Shown: piece after piece, positions 14,927 through 23,316 of the stretch
Numbering within the stretch: position 1 is the stretch's first letter
Layout of the letters: each line of letters begins with the position of its first letter
Source of the DNA: Beijerinckiaceae bacterium
GTDB taxonomy: Bacteria; Pseudomonadota; Alphaproteobacteria; Rhizobiales; Beijerinckiaceae
DNA length: 37,760 bases
Direction: 5' to 3'
Assembly: GCA_031291515.1 (NCBI GenBank)
Contig: JARLIW010000096.1
Location: 1 to 37,760, forward strand
The notes under the pieces: generated by a model
What the model saw: the letters and a program-made list of their open reading frames with translations, nothing else
What the model was told of the DNA's origin: nothing
Databases searched by the model: none
Made by a program: the position numbers and the translations under genes

Positions 14927-15163
14927 GCGAGAGGGGCACACTTCGTCATTTGCCGCAGTCTCGCATGGCGAAGGTCGTCTCCCCTCGGCGAAATCGCGAT
15001 CCCCCTCGGCGGACCACCCACTTCGACCCTTGAAAAGGCGAGGATTTGGCCCTTACCCCTAGACGAACGGGTGATGCCGCCGGTTAACTAATAATTAACC
15101 AAAGGATTGACGGGCCCCAGGCGTTGCCGCCTAATGATTCCAAGAAAATTTGGAGTCGGCTTG
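14927..15163. other. intergenic region before the transglutaminase-like peptidase
   Basis: Between the sRNA promoter and the peptidase start there is no gene. The only clear signal is a perfect CtrA box at 15084-15100. In-frame start codons at 15107 and 15134 lie here but lack ribosome sites. Confidence 0.5.
15084..15100. promoter_or_regulatory. CtrA box TTAA-N7-TTAACC
   Basis: TTAA (15084-15087), seven bases, TTAACC (15095-15100): an exact match to the full CtrA-binding consensus. It lies 64-80 bases before the chosen start of the peptidase gene, in a normal position for control by CtrA, which is encoded at 28595. Confidence 0.65.
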
Positions 15164-15823
15164 ATGCTGGGAGGTTTGACCCGGACATTATTGTTGTCGA
15201 TTGCCGTGTTGGCGTTTGGTTTCGCCCCGGCATCGATGCATGGATTCGCGCAGGCCGATGACCTGCATACGGACGCGGCTCCGATTGGCGCCGTCACCAC
15301 CATGCCTTACGGCTGGGCTGATTTTTGCGGCCGGCACGCGGACGAATGCCGCGTCGATGCCTTGCAACCCGTTGATATCGTCTTGACCGCCAAAATTATG
15401 CGGACGTTGCGGCGCGTCAATGGCAGCGTCAATGCCGCGATCGAGCCTGTCAGCAATCTCGACCATTGGGGCACGATGCTCGACCATTGGGACTATCCCA
15501 CCGATGGCAAGGGCGATTGCAAGATTTATGCCCTACAAAAGCGTAAGATGCTAATAGAGATGGGATTTCCTCGCCAAGCGCTGCTCATGACGATCGTCCG
15601 CGATCAAGAGGACAACGGCCATACGATCTTGACGGTCAAGACCGACAAGGGGGATTTCATTCTCGACAATATGGTCGAGGATATCCGTCCCTGGGACGCG
15701 ACGGGCTATAAATTCGTCAAGCGGCAATCTCAGAGCGATCCCAATGTCTGGGTTTCCATCGGCACGTCGAGCGCGCCGCGTACGACGGCGGTGGCCACGA
15801 CAGCAAGCCGCGCGCTGAACTAA
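15164..15823 (+). CDS. periplasmic transglutaminase-like cysteine peptidase (BTLCP)
   Basis: 219 residues from the ATG at 15164, which has GGAG at 15152-15155 and begins a clean signal peptide (RTLLLSIAVLAFGFAPASMHGFA). Upstream starts 15107 and 15134 lack ribosome sites. The catalytic triad is readable: Cys in GKGDCKIYALQK, His in NGHTILTV and Asp in FILDNM. The family (Peptidase_C93/BTLCP) is periplasmic; some relatives, such as LapG, cleave surface adhesins, but no adhesin or LapD partner is visible here. A perfect CtrA box upstream suggests cell-cycle timing. Confidence 0.87.
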   Translation: MLGGLTRTLLLSIAVLAFGFAPASMHGFAQADDLHTDAAPIGAVTTMPYGWADFCGRHADECRVDALQPVDIVLTAKIMRTLRRVNGSVNAAIEPVSNLDHWGTMLDHWDYPTDGKGDCKIYALQKRKMLIEMGFPRQALLMTIVRDQEDNGHTILTVKTDKGDFILDNMVEDIRPWDATGYKFVKRQSQSDPNVWVSIGTSSAPRTTAVATTASRALN

Positions 15824-15950
15824 GGCGCCAGGCCCTGGTTCGCTCGCCCGCCGACCGTGGCGCGTGAAGCTGTCCACGTCTCCTCGAGAATCCAGAGGCA
15901 AGAGCGTTAAGGTCTCGCATCTAAGCTGCCGCTTGAACGCGGGATGGCGG

Positions 15951-17177
15951 ATGTTCGACGCGGCGAGATCGGGAGCATGGCTGACGCGCGATAGGCTACG
16001 CGTCTATCCGTTGCTGCTCGGGCTTGGCCTTGGCGGCGCGCTGATCACCTTGATCGCGACCCGTTCCGGCCTGCTCGATCATTGGGGCCGGCCGCTCGGC
16101 ACCGATTTTAGCCAATTTTGGGTCGCGGGATTCGAAGTGGCGGCGGGACATCCGGCGCAGCCCTACGACAATACGGCGCATGCGGCGGCGCAAGCCGCCC
16201 TCTTTGGCCAGACCGATGGTTTTTACAGTTGGCCCTATCCGCCCTATTTTTTGGGCCTCGCGGCCTTGTTTGCCACCTTGCCTTATCTTGCCGCCCTGGC
16301 CTTGTGGCAGACCTCGACTTTGGCCCTTTACCTCGCCGCCATCTGGCATGCGGCCCCAATCCGGCGGCTCGGACGGACGGCGGTCGTCTCGATCGCCTTG
16401 GTGTACCCCGCCGTTACCGTCAATTTGGTGCATGGGCAAAACGGGTTTCTCACGGCCGCGCTTCTGGGGGCTGGCGCGCTGCTGGTGCCAAAGCGTCCCG
16501 TGATCGCGGGAGTGCTGCTCGGCTTGCTCGCCTATAAACCGCAATTCGCGCTGGCGGTCCCGGTTGCCCTGCTCGCGGGGGGCTATTTTCGCACGGTTTT
16601 TGCGGCCGCCCTCACCGTCGCCGCCGCGACGCTGGCAGCCCTCGCGGCGTTTGGCTCCGAGCCGTGGCACGCGTTTTTCGCGAGTCTCGAGTTTACCCGG
16701 CATGCCGTTCTCGAACAGGGCGGGCCGGGCTTTGGCAAGACGCAGAGCGCGTTCGCCGCCGTGCGCCTCTTGGGTGGGTCGGTTTCCCTCGCCTATGCGA
16801 TTCAAGGCGCCGTCACCGTGAGTGTACTGGTCGCGCTTGCCTGGCTCTGGCGCGGCGAAAGGGATCATCGCCTCAAAGCCGCTGGTTTGATCGTCGCGAG
16901 TCTGCTGTCGACGCCTTATTGCCTCGACTACGATCTCACCGTCCTCGGACCGGCGATCGCATTGCTCGTCAGTTACGGGATCGTGCGCGGGTTTCCGCCC
17001 TACGGCAAGACATTGCTCGCGGTGATTTGGGCCCTTCCGCTTTTCGCCCGTCCGTTGGCCGCGGGGCTTGGTGTTCCCACTGGCGCGGCCTTGATGCTGA
17101 TCCTATTCGGGGGGCTGATCTGGGTCGCCCGAAACGAATCATGCGCTTGCTTGTTGCCTAAAAATCACGCGAATTGA
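15951..17177 (+). CDS. GT87-like (DUF2029) polytopic membrane glycosyltransferase
   Basis: 408 residues from the ATG at 15951; an ORF opening at 15864 is possible but adds sequence without family likeness. About ten hydrophobic helices are visible. After the first comes the lumenal loop DFSQFWVAGFEVAAGHPAQPYD, carrying the acidic residue typical of GT-C enzymes. WPYPPYFL, VHGQNGFLTAALLGAGAL and LLAYKPQFALAVPVAL follow, all marks of the GT87/DUF2029 family. Such enzymes transfer sugars from polyprenyl-phosphate donors outside the membrane. The acceptor here is unknown. A hairpin terminator follows. Confidence 0.85.
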   Translation: MFDAARSGAWLTRDRLRVYPLLLGLGLGGALITLIATRSGLLDHWGRPLGTDFSQFWVAGFEVAAGHPAQPYDNTAHAAAQAALFGQTDGFYSWPYPPYFLGLAALFATLPYLAALALWQTSTLALYLAAIWHAAPIRRLGRTAVVSIALVYPAVTVNLVHGQNGFLTAALLGAGALLVPKRPVIAGVLLGLLAYKPQFALAVPVALLAGGYFRTVFAAALTVAAATLAALAAFGSEPWHAFFASLEFTRHAVLEQGGPGFGKTQSAFAAVRLLGGSVSLAYAIQGAVTVSVLVALAWLWRGERDHRLKAAGLIVASLLSTPYCLDYDLTVLGPAIALLVSYGIVRGFPPYGKTLLAVIWALPLFARPLAAGLGVPTGAALMLILFGGLIWVARNESCACLLPKNHAN

Positions 17178-17187
17178 AGCCTGCGAG

Positions 17188-17230
17188 GCACCGCCTACTC
17201 GGCAACGCCTTTGCTGGCGGTGCTTATTTT
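17188..17230 (+). terminator. terminator after the GT87 gene
   Basis: An 8-bp stem GCACCGCC/GGCGGTGC (17188-17195 with 17216-17223) with a 20-nt loop, followed by TTATTTT, begins ten bases past the stop codon. Confidence 0.65.
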
Positions 17231-17270
17231 CGTTTGTCAAAGAAAAAACAAAAAATATGAAACTTTTCCC

Positions 17271-17287
17271 TTAAATGTCCGTTTACC
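17271..17287. promoter_or_regulatory. near-match CtrA box upstream of the small membrane protein
   Basis: TTAA (17271-17274), seven bases, TTTACC (17282-17287): one mismatch from TTAA-N7-TTAACC, in a short AT-rich region 112 bases before the 17399 gene. One-mismatch matches occur by chance a few times per window, so this is weak. Confidence 0.35.
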
Positions 17288-17398
17288 CTGCGAGAGAATT
17301 CAAAACGCGCAGCGAAGCGGTCAGCTCCGCAAGAAACAGAATTTTACTGTTCCGCCGTTAGCATTTCTCCCATCAACTCGAGCGTAGGTGGGTTCACC

Positions 17399-17623
17399 AT
17401 GTCGATCGCGGACCACTTCCAACAGATATCCGATGCGGGATTCGTTCGGAAATACGATCCCAACAGCGCTCGGCGTCAATTTTCGGCGTCTATCATGCTG
17501 ATCGTGGCCATAGCGCTGGCGGCTTCGGCTCTTTGCGTCCTGGTGAAGTTCGATCAATCAACCACGGTGGCCTCGGCGCCCGAGGTCGTGACGCCGTACT
17601 ACGCCGGTGCCTTGCAAAGGTAG
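17399..17623 (+). CDS. small single-pass membrane protein, unknown
   Basis: 74 residues: a charged N-terminus (1-29), one membrane helix (about 31-50, SIMLIVAIALAASALCVLVKF) and a short C-terminal tail outside the membrane. The ATG has AGGTGGG directly upstream, and a strong terminator follows at 17655, so the gene is a complete transcription unit. I recognise no family. A near-match CtrA box lies upstream. Confidence 0.7.
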   Translation: MSIADHFQQISDAGFVRKYDPNSARRQFSASIMLIVAIALAASALCVLVKFDQSTTVASAPEVVTPYYAGALQR

Positions 17624-17654
17624 ACACGTAGTTCTTGAGCAGTTCGCGCGAGCT

Positions 17655-17680
17655 GGGCTTTGCCGTGGCAAGGCCCTTTT
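17655..17680 (+). terminator. intrinsic terminator after the small membrane protein
   Basis: An almost perfect stem (17655-17664 with 17667-17676, one G-U pair, tight CCGTGG loop) followed by TTTT and, shortly after, TTTTT. Confidence 0.8.
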
Positions 17681-17689
17681 GCGTTTTTG

Positions 17690-17736
17690 GAGCATGTCCC
17701 GAAAAGCTGAAGACGTATTCGATCGAGGACATGCTC
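17690..17736. repeat. 47-nt palindromic REP-type repeat, copy 1
   Basis: The element is bounded by perfect 10-base arms GAGCATGTCC/GGACATGCTC. Its reverse complement matches the element at 27517-27563 at 38 of 47 positions with no gap. The pattern GAGCATG..CGAAAAG....GACATGCTC is a dispersed intergenic repeat I know from Rhizobiales. Confidence 0.8.
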
Positions 17737-17786
17737 TAAGTTCTTGTGAAAAGAGCGAACAAGACCGCGCATGATCTCGACGACGA

Positions 17787-19007
17787 TCAGGCGATCAAGC
17801 CCTGCATCGGGGGCACCGCCATCGTGCCGGGAAACACCGACTGTCCGAGGACGGCGGGGCTGAGCCCGAACTGGCCGGCGAGCAGACCTTTCACGACGGA
17901 GCGGACATCGGTGGTGGCCATGAGATCGCGCTTCTCGAAAAGCTGCGTTTCCTTCAGGCCGGGCCAATCCGCGATCACGCGGCCGCCGCGAACGGCGCCC
18001 CCCGCGAGGAAGGCGACCGTGGCGGTGCCGTGATCGGTGCCGTTGGTGCCGTTGATCTTCGCGGTTCGGCCGAATTCGGTCATGGCGATGATGGCGGTAT
18101 CGGCCCATTTCGGACCGAGCCCGGTTTTGAACGCGTCGAAGGCGCTATCGAGTCCGCCGAGCAATTGCATCAGGCGGCCGGTGGCGCCGCCTTCGCCCTC
18201 GTGGGTGTCCCAACCATCGAAAGCGAGCGCCGCCACGCGCGGTCCATCGTCCGCGGCGATGAGCCGGGCCGCGCCCTCGGCGGCTTGGCGCATGCCCGCC
18301 GGCGTGCCCGGCCCGCCCTTGTCGCGGCGGTCCGCGCCCATGTCGCGCGCCGCGATCTTGTCGATTTGCAGACCCTCGCCGAACACTTGGGCGAGCATCG
18401 GATCGGAATGGCGGTACAGATCCATGACGCGCCGCGCGAGTTCGTCATCGGCCGAAGGAATGACTTCGGGCGCCCAGCCCACGACCGGCGCGTTTCCGCG
18501 CAAGACGAGCGGCGTCGCGGGTCCAATCGCCAAACCGCCAAGGCGGCCCACGCGCTCGCCCTTGGGGATCGCCGCGATGGCGCGGTTGAGCCAGCCGGAT
18601 TCGGTAAAGCCGGGACCAGGCATGCCGCTTTCAAGGACGTCTTGCCCATCAAAATGCGAACGTTCGCGATAGTTCGTCGCGGTGGCATGGAGCACCGCGG
18701 CTTGTTTGTCCCGGTACATCTTCGCGAAGACCGGCATGCCGGGGTTGAGCGCGAAAAATCCATCGAGCGGCAAGCCCGCGTTGGGGCCATCGAACCTGAG
18801 CGCCAACGATCCATGCAGCGCGGCATAGTCGGGATCGCCGACGGGACCGACAGCGGCGAGCCCGTCGAGCGCGCCGCGCAGAATAATGACGACGAGGCGC
18901 GGATCGCGCGTCCCGGCGGCGGAGGCGATCTTCGGGACAAAGGCCGAGCCGAACAGCGCGGTGCCAGCGACAGCCAGTTCGCGGCGCGAGGGATGAAAAT
19001 CAACCAT
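17787..19007 (-). CDS. DUF1501 family protein with Tat signal
   Basis: 406 residues. The N-terminus SRRELAVAGTALFGSAFVPKIASA is a twin-arginine signal, so the protein is exported folded. DUF1501 belongs to the alkaline phosphatase/sulfatase-like superfamily; visible features are VVIILRGALDGL, SHFDGQDVLESGMPG, ALAFDGWDTHEGEGGATGRL, MTEFGRTAKINGTNGTDHGTA and GGRVIADWPGL. Its substrate is not known. It follows the DUF1800 gene by only 3 bases; the two form a widely conserved pair and probably one operon. Confidence 0.9.
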   Translation of the reverse strand: MVDFHPSRRELAVAGTALFGSAFVPKIASAAGTRDPRLVVIILRGALDGLAAVGPVGDPDYAALHGSLALRFDGPNAGLPLDGFFALNPGMPVFAKMYRDKQAAVLHATATNYRERSHFDGQDVLESGMPGPGFTESGWLNRAIAAIPKGERVGRLGGLAIGPATPLVLRGNAPVVGWAPEVIPSADDELARRVMDLYRHSDPMLAQVFGEGLQIDKIAARDMGADRRDKGGPGTPAGMRQAAEGAARLIAADDGPRVAALAFDGWDTHEGEGGATGRLMQLLGGLDSAFDAFKTGLGPKWADTAIIAMTEFGRTAKINGTNGTDHGTATVAFLAGGAVRGGRVIADWPGLKETQLFEKRDLMATTDVRSVVKGLLAGQFGLSPAVLGQSVFPGTMAVPPMQGLIA

Positions 19008-19010
19008 GGT

Positions 19011-20504
19011 TCATCTCCATTGCATTTCGGGGGACATCAACAGCAGCGCGATGCCTTGTTGCCGGCTTTCCGCGCGGGCCACGGCCTCGCGCGTCGGCGC
19101 GGAGGGTTTGGCGCCGCACATGGCTTCGAGCAGGTCGTTGGGGTTTGGCGGATCGCGCAGCTTGCTCGCGAGCTGCGAGCAATAGTCGAGACGCAGCTTC
19201 ATCCCCTCGGGCGAAGCCCAAGCCGCGATCGAATCGGCATAGCCATTGGGCCCCGGCGGCGTCCAAAGCCCCATGCCCATGAGATTGAGCGGGCCGAGCA
19301 CCTGGCCAGGCTCGTCGGGAATGTGGCCAATCAACCGGTTGGCCGCGACGATGAATTCATAAGGCGTGCGGACCTTGCCCGGCCCCGGCTTCCAGGCGTC
19401 GTCGTCGCCGATCAAGGCCAAGGTCATGGCGTGCAAATCGCCATCGGTGTCATGGAAGACCTTCGCGAGATGCGCGACGAGCCGCGGCGGCGGCTGATCC
19501 GACACGAAGGCGCGGGCAAATTTACCGGCGATGAACTTGGCGGTTTCCGGCCGGCGCGCAATGTCGAGCAGAGCCGTCTTGCCTTGTGTCACGCCATCTT
19601 CGAGATAGAATTTTCCAAGCAATTCGATGGGGCCGGGTTCGTGTGCATCGGCATGAAAGAAAAACGTGCCGGGCTCGCCTTCCTTGCCGTTTGCATTGGC
19701 GATGCTCCACCCCGTGATGATGCGGGCGAGATTGGTGACATCGGCTTGGGTATAGCCGCTGCCCACGCCGAGGGTGTGCAGTTCCATGATCTCGCGGCCG
19801 AGGTTCTCGTTCAAACCTTTGTGAGACTTCAGGCCAAGCTTGGAATTGGGTCCGATCGACTGCGCATTGTCGAGAAAGTACAGCATGGCCGGATGGGTCT
19901 CGACCGCGATCAGCATGTCCGAGAACTTGCCCAGGACATGCGGACGAATCGCCTCGCGTTCGAACGCGCCGGTGATCGAGCGGGCAATTCCGCCCTTGTT
20001 GGCGGAGACGCAGAAATGGTTGGACCAAAACGCCACGAGCCGCTCGGCAAATCCGGCGCGCGCCTCGATGGCCCGGCGCAGCCGCGCCAAAGATTCATCC
20101 CGAAAAATGATTTGTTCGGGCGCCGGCGGCTTTTGCGGCGGCTTCGGCGGATTGGCCAAAAGAGCCGCCGCTTTCTCCGCGTCGGCCTTGGCGAGTTTGG
20201 CGAAAACGGGTGATACCGCGCCGAGCGCGACCAACTGCTTGGCCCGCGTGACGTCATCGGCCTGTTGCTGCGCGAGTTGATCACGCTCGGCCTTGCGTTC
20301 GGCCTGATCCTTGTTGAACAAAGCGACGGCGACCGGAGTCGTGGGCAGCCCCGCGCCCGACAGAAGCGTAATGCCAGGCTGCGCCAGCTCGGCGCGCAGA
20401 AAGCCGCGCGGATCGGAGGCGGCGATCGCCGTATCCCCGTCGCCGCGCGGGCCATAACCGAATCGATTGAGCGCCAACAGCCCGAGATTCGAGAAAACCG
20501 CCAT
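19011..20504 (-). CDS. DUF1800 family protein
   Basis: 497 residues. The start ALNRFGYGPRGDG is the classic DUF1800 opening. RLRRAIEARAGFAERLVAFWSNHFCVS, REIMELHTLGVGSGYTQADVTNLARIITGW and FHADAHEPGPIELLGKFYLEDG follow in the family order. There is no clear signal peptide. A lysine/glutamine-rich coiled stretch (about 64-92) and a PPKPPQKPP segment are inserted early. Function is unknown; the family almost always sits upstream of a DUF1501 gene, as here, suggesting they act together on an exported or envelope substrate. Confidence 0.9.
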   Translation of the reverse strand: MAVFSNLGLLALNRFGYGPRGDGDTAIAASDPRGFLRAELAQPGITLLSGAGLPTTPVAVALFNKDQAERKAERDQLAQQQADDVTRAKQLVALGAVSPVFAKLAKADAEKAAALLANPPKPPQKPPAPEQIIFRDESLARLRRAIEARAGFAERLVAFWSNHFCVSANKGGIARSITGAFEREAIRPHVLGKFSDMLIAVETHPAMLYFLDNAQSIGPNSKLGLKSHKGLNENLGREIMELHTLGVGSGYTQADVTNLARIITGWSIANANGKEGEPGTFFFHADAHEPGPIELLGKFYLEDGVTQGKTALLDIARRPETAKFIAGKFARAFVSDQPPPRLVAHLAKVFHDTDGDLHAMTLALIGDDDAWKPGPGKVRTPYEFIVAANRLIGHIPDEPGQVLGPLNLMGMGLWTPPGPNGYADSIAAWASPEGMKLRLDYCSQLASKLRDPPNPNDLLEAMCGAKPSAPTREAVARAESRQQGIALLLMSPEMQWR

Positions 20505-20835
20505 GATTCCAAGCCTTTTTGTCCAGCGTGAACCACGCCGGGCTCCAGTCTCGCCAATAGAACACGCGGATGCTGGCTATTCGATGAACGGCATCGGCAA
20601 TCGCGAACCCCGGCGCGATCGGGTGCCGCGATCAAGCCGCGCAGGTCCGCGAACGTTGTCTCGTCGTCCGGACATAGCCCCATGGCGCATGGCGAGATTT
20701 GCTTGTGGCATCGCTTGTGCATGGATAGACTACGAAAACGTTCGGTTTTGGCTGTTTTCGAGCCTTCGTTAAGGCTCCATTAACCGTTTAGCTCGTCTTC
20801 TAGACAATCATCGCAACTCGCCTGGTATCGATCAC
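20505..20835. other. divergent intergenic region, DUF1800 gene / amidotransferase gene
   Basis: 331 bases with no acceptable ORF. The right end holds a 7-bp hairpin (20760-20766 with 20771-20777) that overlaps a perfect CtrA box (20769-20785). No promoter for the DUF1800 operon is recognised. Confidence 0.45.
20769..20785. promoter_or_regulatory. CtrA box TTAA-N7-TTAACC
   Basis: TTAA (20769-20772), GGCTCCA, TTAACC (20780-20785): an exact match to the CtrA consensus, 51-67 bases before the amidotransferase start at 20836. It could also act on the divergent DUF1800 operon. Confidence 0.65.
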
Positions 20836-21651
20836 GTGTTTGACGATAATTCCAAGACGTTAGACGATATGGATTGGCTTTCTGGCCAGCATCGCCCTTA
20901 CGCGCCCCAACCTTCGCGTCGGATTTTAATCATCCTGCATCAAGAGCATTCGTCGCCGGGACGAGTCGGCCGGCTGTTGGTCGAAAACGGCTACACGCTC
21001 GATATCCGTCGGCCTCGTTTCGGCGATCCGCTCCCCAAAAACATGGATGGGCATGACGCGGCCATCATTTTTGGCGGCCCGATGAGCGCCAATGACGAGG
21101 AAGACTGGATTCGCGGCGAAATCGACTGGATCGGCAAGCCCCTTGCGGCCGGCAAGCCGTTTCTCGGCATTTGTCTCGGCGCGCAGATGCTGGCGCGTCA
21201 TCTTGGCCATCGCGTCGCGCCCCATCCCGAAGGGATCATGGAGGCCGGCTATTACGACATCCGCGCGACCGAGCATGGCGGCCGGCTGTGCCGTTGCGCG
21301 TTCCCGGGCAAGGTCTATCAATGGCATCGCGAAGGCTTCGATCTCCCGGCCGGCGCAACGCTGTTGGCCCAGGGCGACGATTTTGAAACTCAGGCCTTTT
21401 CCTATGGGTCGAGCGCCTACGGCCTGCAATTTCACCCGGAAGTCACCTATGCCATGATGTGCAAATGGACGGTGAAGGGCGAGGCGCGCCTGGGGCTGCC
21501 CGGCGCCATGCCACGCGAAATGCATCTGAAGGGCTGGTATCTCCACGACGCCGCCGTGGCGCAATGGTTGAAGGCATTTTTGCGCGCTTGGGTGCGTGGG
21601 GAGGCGGGTTCCGCCCAGCCTTGCGTTTGTCCACAAGCTGGACTCGCGTAA
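20836..21651 (+). CDS. class I glutamine amidotransferase (GMP synthase-like)
   Basis: 271 residues if started at GTG 20836; ATG 20869 is equally possible, as neither has a clear ribosome site. The GATase triad is intact: C113 in FLGICLGAQMLARHLG, and H200 and E202 in QFHPEVTYAMM. IIFGGPMSANDEEDW is the oxyanion-side loop. It is a stand-alone domain, so it would hydrolyse glutamine for an unknown acceptor or act as a gamma-glutamyl peptidase. A perfect CtrA box precedes it, and it lies 65 bases before the HSL-like gene on the same strand. Confidence 0.87.
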   Translation: MFDDNSKTLDDMDWLSGQHRPYAPQPSRRILIILHQEHSSPGRVGRLLVENGYTLDIRRPRFGDPLPKNMDGHDAAIIFGGPMSANDEEDWIRGEIDWIGKPLAAGKPFLGICLGAQMLARHLGHRVAPHPEGIMEAGYYDIRATEHGGRLCRCAFPGKVYQWHREGFDLPAGATLLAQGDDFETQAFSYGSSAYGLQFHPEVTYAMMCKWTVKGEARLGLPGAMPREMHLKGWYLHDAAVAQWLKAFLRAWVRGEAGSAQPCVCPQAGLA

Positions 21652-21716
21652 GGCGCCGACTTGCTCTAATAACAAAGACGTCGGCCGGTCCCGATCTCTG
21701 GCAAGCAGAGCGCGCC

Positions 21717-22859
21717 ATGTCCCTTCGGTTCAAGATCCTCGCGAGCGCGCCCCTCGCCGTCGCCCTTTTCGCCGGCGTCGCGCAGGCGCAGGAGCGGCCG
21801 ACGCTCAAGGACCGCTTCGATCAAATTATCGCAACCTTCATCGGCGACCCGAGCGCGGGCGTCGACATCGACATGAAACATGTGCTCGACGCCTGGCGGA
21901 GCCTGGGACCAAAGCCGCTCGACACGCTGAGCCCCGACGAGGCGCGCAAGCAGCCCGCCCCGATCGAATCGGCTCTGAAATTGGCGCAAGATCGAGGCAA
22001 GGCGCTCGATCCCTATGATGTCGGCATCAGCGAGATCAGCTATCCCGGCCCAAGTGGCACGATGGACGCCCGGATCTTCGTGGCGGCCGGTTCGGAGGGA
22101 ACGGCGCCAAGGCCCGTCATTGTGTTTTATCATGGGGGCGGTTTCGTCATCGACAACAAGGCCGGGGCCGACGCGACGGCCCGCGCGCTGGCCGGCTCGA
22201 CCGGCGCCATCGTCATCGCGCCAAGCTACCGCCTCGCGCCCGAAGCCAAATTTCCGGCGGCGCAAGAGGATGCGCTCGCCGCTTATCGATGGGTGCTCGC
22301 CAATGCCGGAGCGCATGGCGGCGATCCCGCGCGAATCGCCCTCGTCGGCGAGGGCGCGGGGGGGATGCTGGCCATCGACACGTCCATGGCGGCGCGCGAT
22401 CGCAAACTCCCCATGCCGGTGGCGCAAATTCTGATCACGCCAGCGGCCGGCATCGACATGAAGACCGCGTCTTATTTGCAGGATGCGGCCGCGCGCCCGT
22501 GGAGCCGAAAGGCCGTGGTCTGGGCTTTTGGCCTCGAACTCGCCGATCCCGGGCAGATGAGCGACCCGCGAATCGATCTGATCGGCCACGGCAATGTCGA
22601 GAACCTGCCGCCCACGACCATTATTACGGCCGAGATCGACCCTCTGCGCTCGGATGGCGAGCGGCTCGGCGGCAAGCTCAGGCTTGCCACGGTGCCCGTC
22701 GAAATGCGCGACTATGACGGCGTGACCCATGATTTTTTCGGCATGGGCGCCGCTGTCGAAAAGGCCCGGCTCGCGCAGCAGCTCGTGGCGACAAAGCTCA
22801 AATCGGCCTTCGCGCCCAAGCCCGAAGCGGGGATCAAGAGTTCGGATTCCGGCGGCTGA
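21717..22859 (+). CDS. exported HSL-type alpha/beta hydrolase without its serine nucleophile
   Basis: 380 residues from the ATG at 21717, which begins a signal peptide ending AQA before QERP; a longer ORF opens at 21459 inside the previous gene. The hormone-sensitive-lipase oxyanion motif HGGGF is at 139-143. The nucleophile elbow, normally GDSAGG or GESAGG, reads GEGAGG (211-216), so the serine is replaced by glycine at 213. The other triad members remain: D309 in EIDPLRSDGE and H338 in VTHDFFG. As read, it should lack esterase activity and may bind a ligand instead. A sequencing error is possible but would need a specific base change. Confidence 0.85.
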   Translation: MSLRFKILASAPLAVALFAGVAQAQERPTLKDRFDQIIATFIGDPSAGVDIDMKHVLDAWRSLGPKPLDTLSPDEARKQPAPIESALKLAQDRGKALDPYDVGISEISYPGPSGTMDARIFVAAGSEGTAPRPVIVFYHGGGFVIDNKAGADATARALAGSTGAIVIAPSYRLAPEAKFPAAQEDALAAYRWVLANAGAHGGDPARIALVGEGAGGMLAIDTSMAARDRKLPMPVAQILITPAAGIDMKTASYLQDAAARPWSRKAVVWAFGLELADPGQMSDPRIDLIGHGNVENLPPTTIITAEIDPLRSDGERLGGKLRLATVPVEMRDYDGVTHDFFGMGAAVEKARLAQQLVATKLKSAFAPKPEAGIKSSDSGG

Positions 22860-23003
22860 AGCGCAAGCTGAGGTACGAATAACCGGCCTCTGGCGCGCCA
22901 ATCTCGGTTTGTCCTTACTTCCGGCGTTGCATCGCCCCATTGTTCGTGCCTAAGAAGGACGACTGGTCCCACTTGGGCCAGGCTATTAATGATCGGACGT
23001 TCT

Positions 23004-23207
23004 ATGGCTACGGGTACTGTGAAGTGGTTCAACGGCGAAAAAGGCTACGGTTTCATCCAGCCTGACCAGGGTGGCAAGGATGTGTTCGTTCACATCTCGG
23101 CTCTGGAACAGGCGGGGCTTCGTAACCTCGACGAAGGACAGAAGGTCTCCTACGAGACCAAGGCTGACCGCGGAAAAGAATCCGCCGTGAACCTCAAGGC
23201 CGTCTAG
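23004..23207 (+). CDS. cold shock protein (CspA family)
   Basis: 67 residues forming one cold-shock domain: [18 protein letters not shown] with RNP1 (KGYGFI) and VFVHIS as RNP2, then the conserved [10 protein letters not shown]. It binds single-stranded RNA and DNA and melts secondary structure. The ATG at 23004 gives the standard [10 protein letters not shown] start; ATG 22989 would add five residues. A strong terminator follows at 23255. Confidence 0.95.
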   Translation: MATGTVKWFNGEKGYGFIQPDQGGKDVFVHISALEQAGLRNLDEGQKVSYETKADRGKESAVNLKAV

Positions 23208-23254
23208 GATTAGACGCCGCTTTACCTGCGGCCTCATAACTTAGATTCATCGTG

Positions 23255-23290
23255 TGGCGCCGCCGGGCTTAAGCCTGGGGCGCCATTTTT
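23255..23290 (+). terminator. intrinsic terminator after the cold shock gene
   Basis: Outer stem TGGCGCC/GGCGCCA (23255-23261 with 23279-23285), an inner self-complementary GGCTTAAGCC core, then TTTTT (23286-23290). Confidence 0.85.
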
Positions 23291-23316
23291 ACAGGGCCAT
23301 TTCACGGGGAAAGAAT

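Noticed and set aside
14638-15021. Minus-strand ORF across the sRNA candidate
   Set aside because: It runs through the terminator stem and antisense to the DUF2244 gene, has no ribosome site, and no recognisable family. The RNA structure explains the conserved-looking segment better.
18030-20213. 727-codon plus-strand ORF
   Set aside because: Antisense shadow spanning both DUF1501 and DUF1800 genes.
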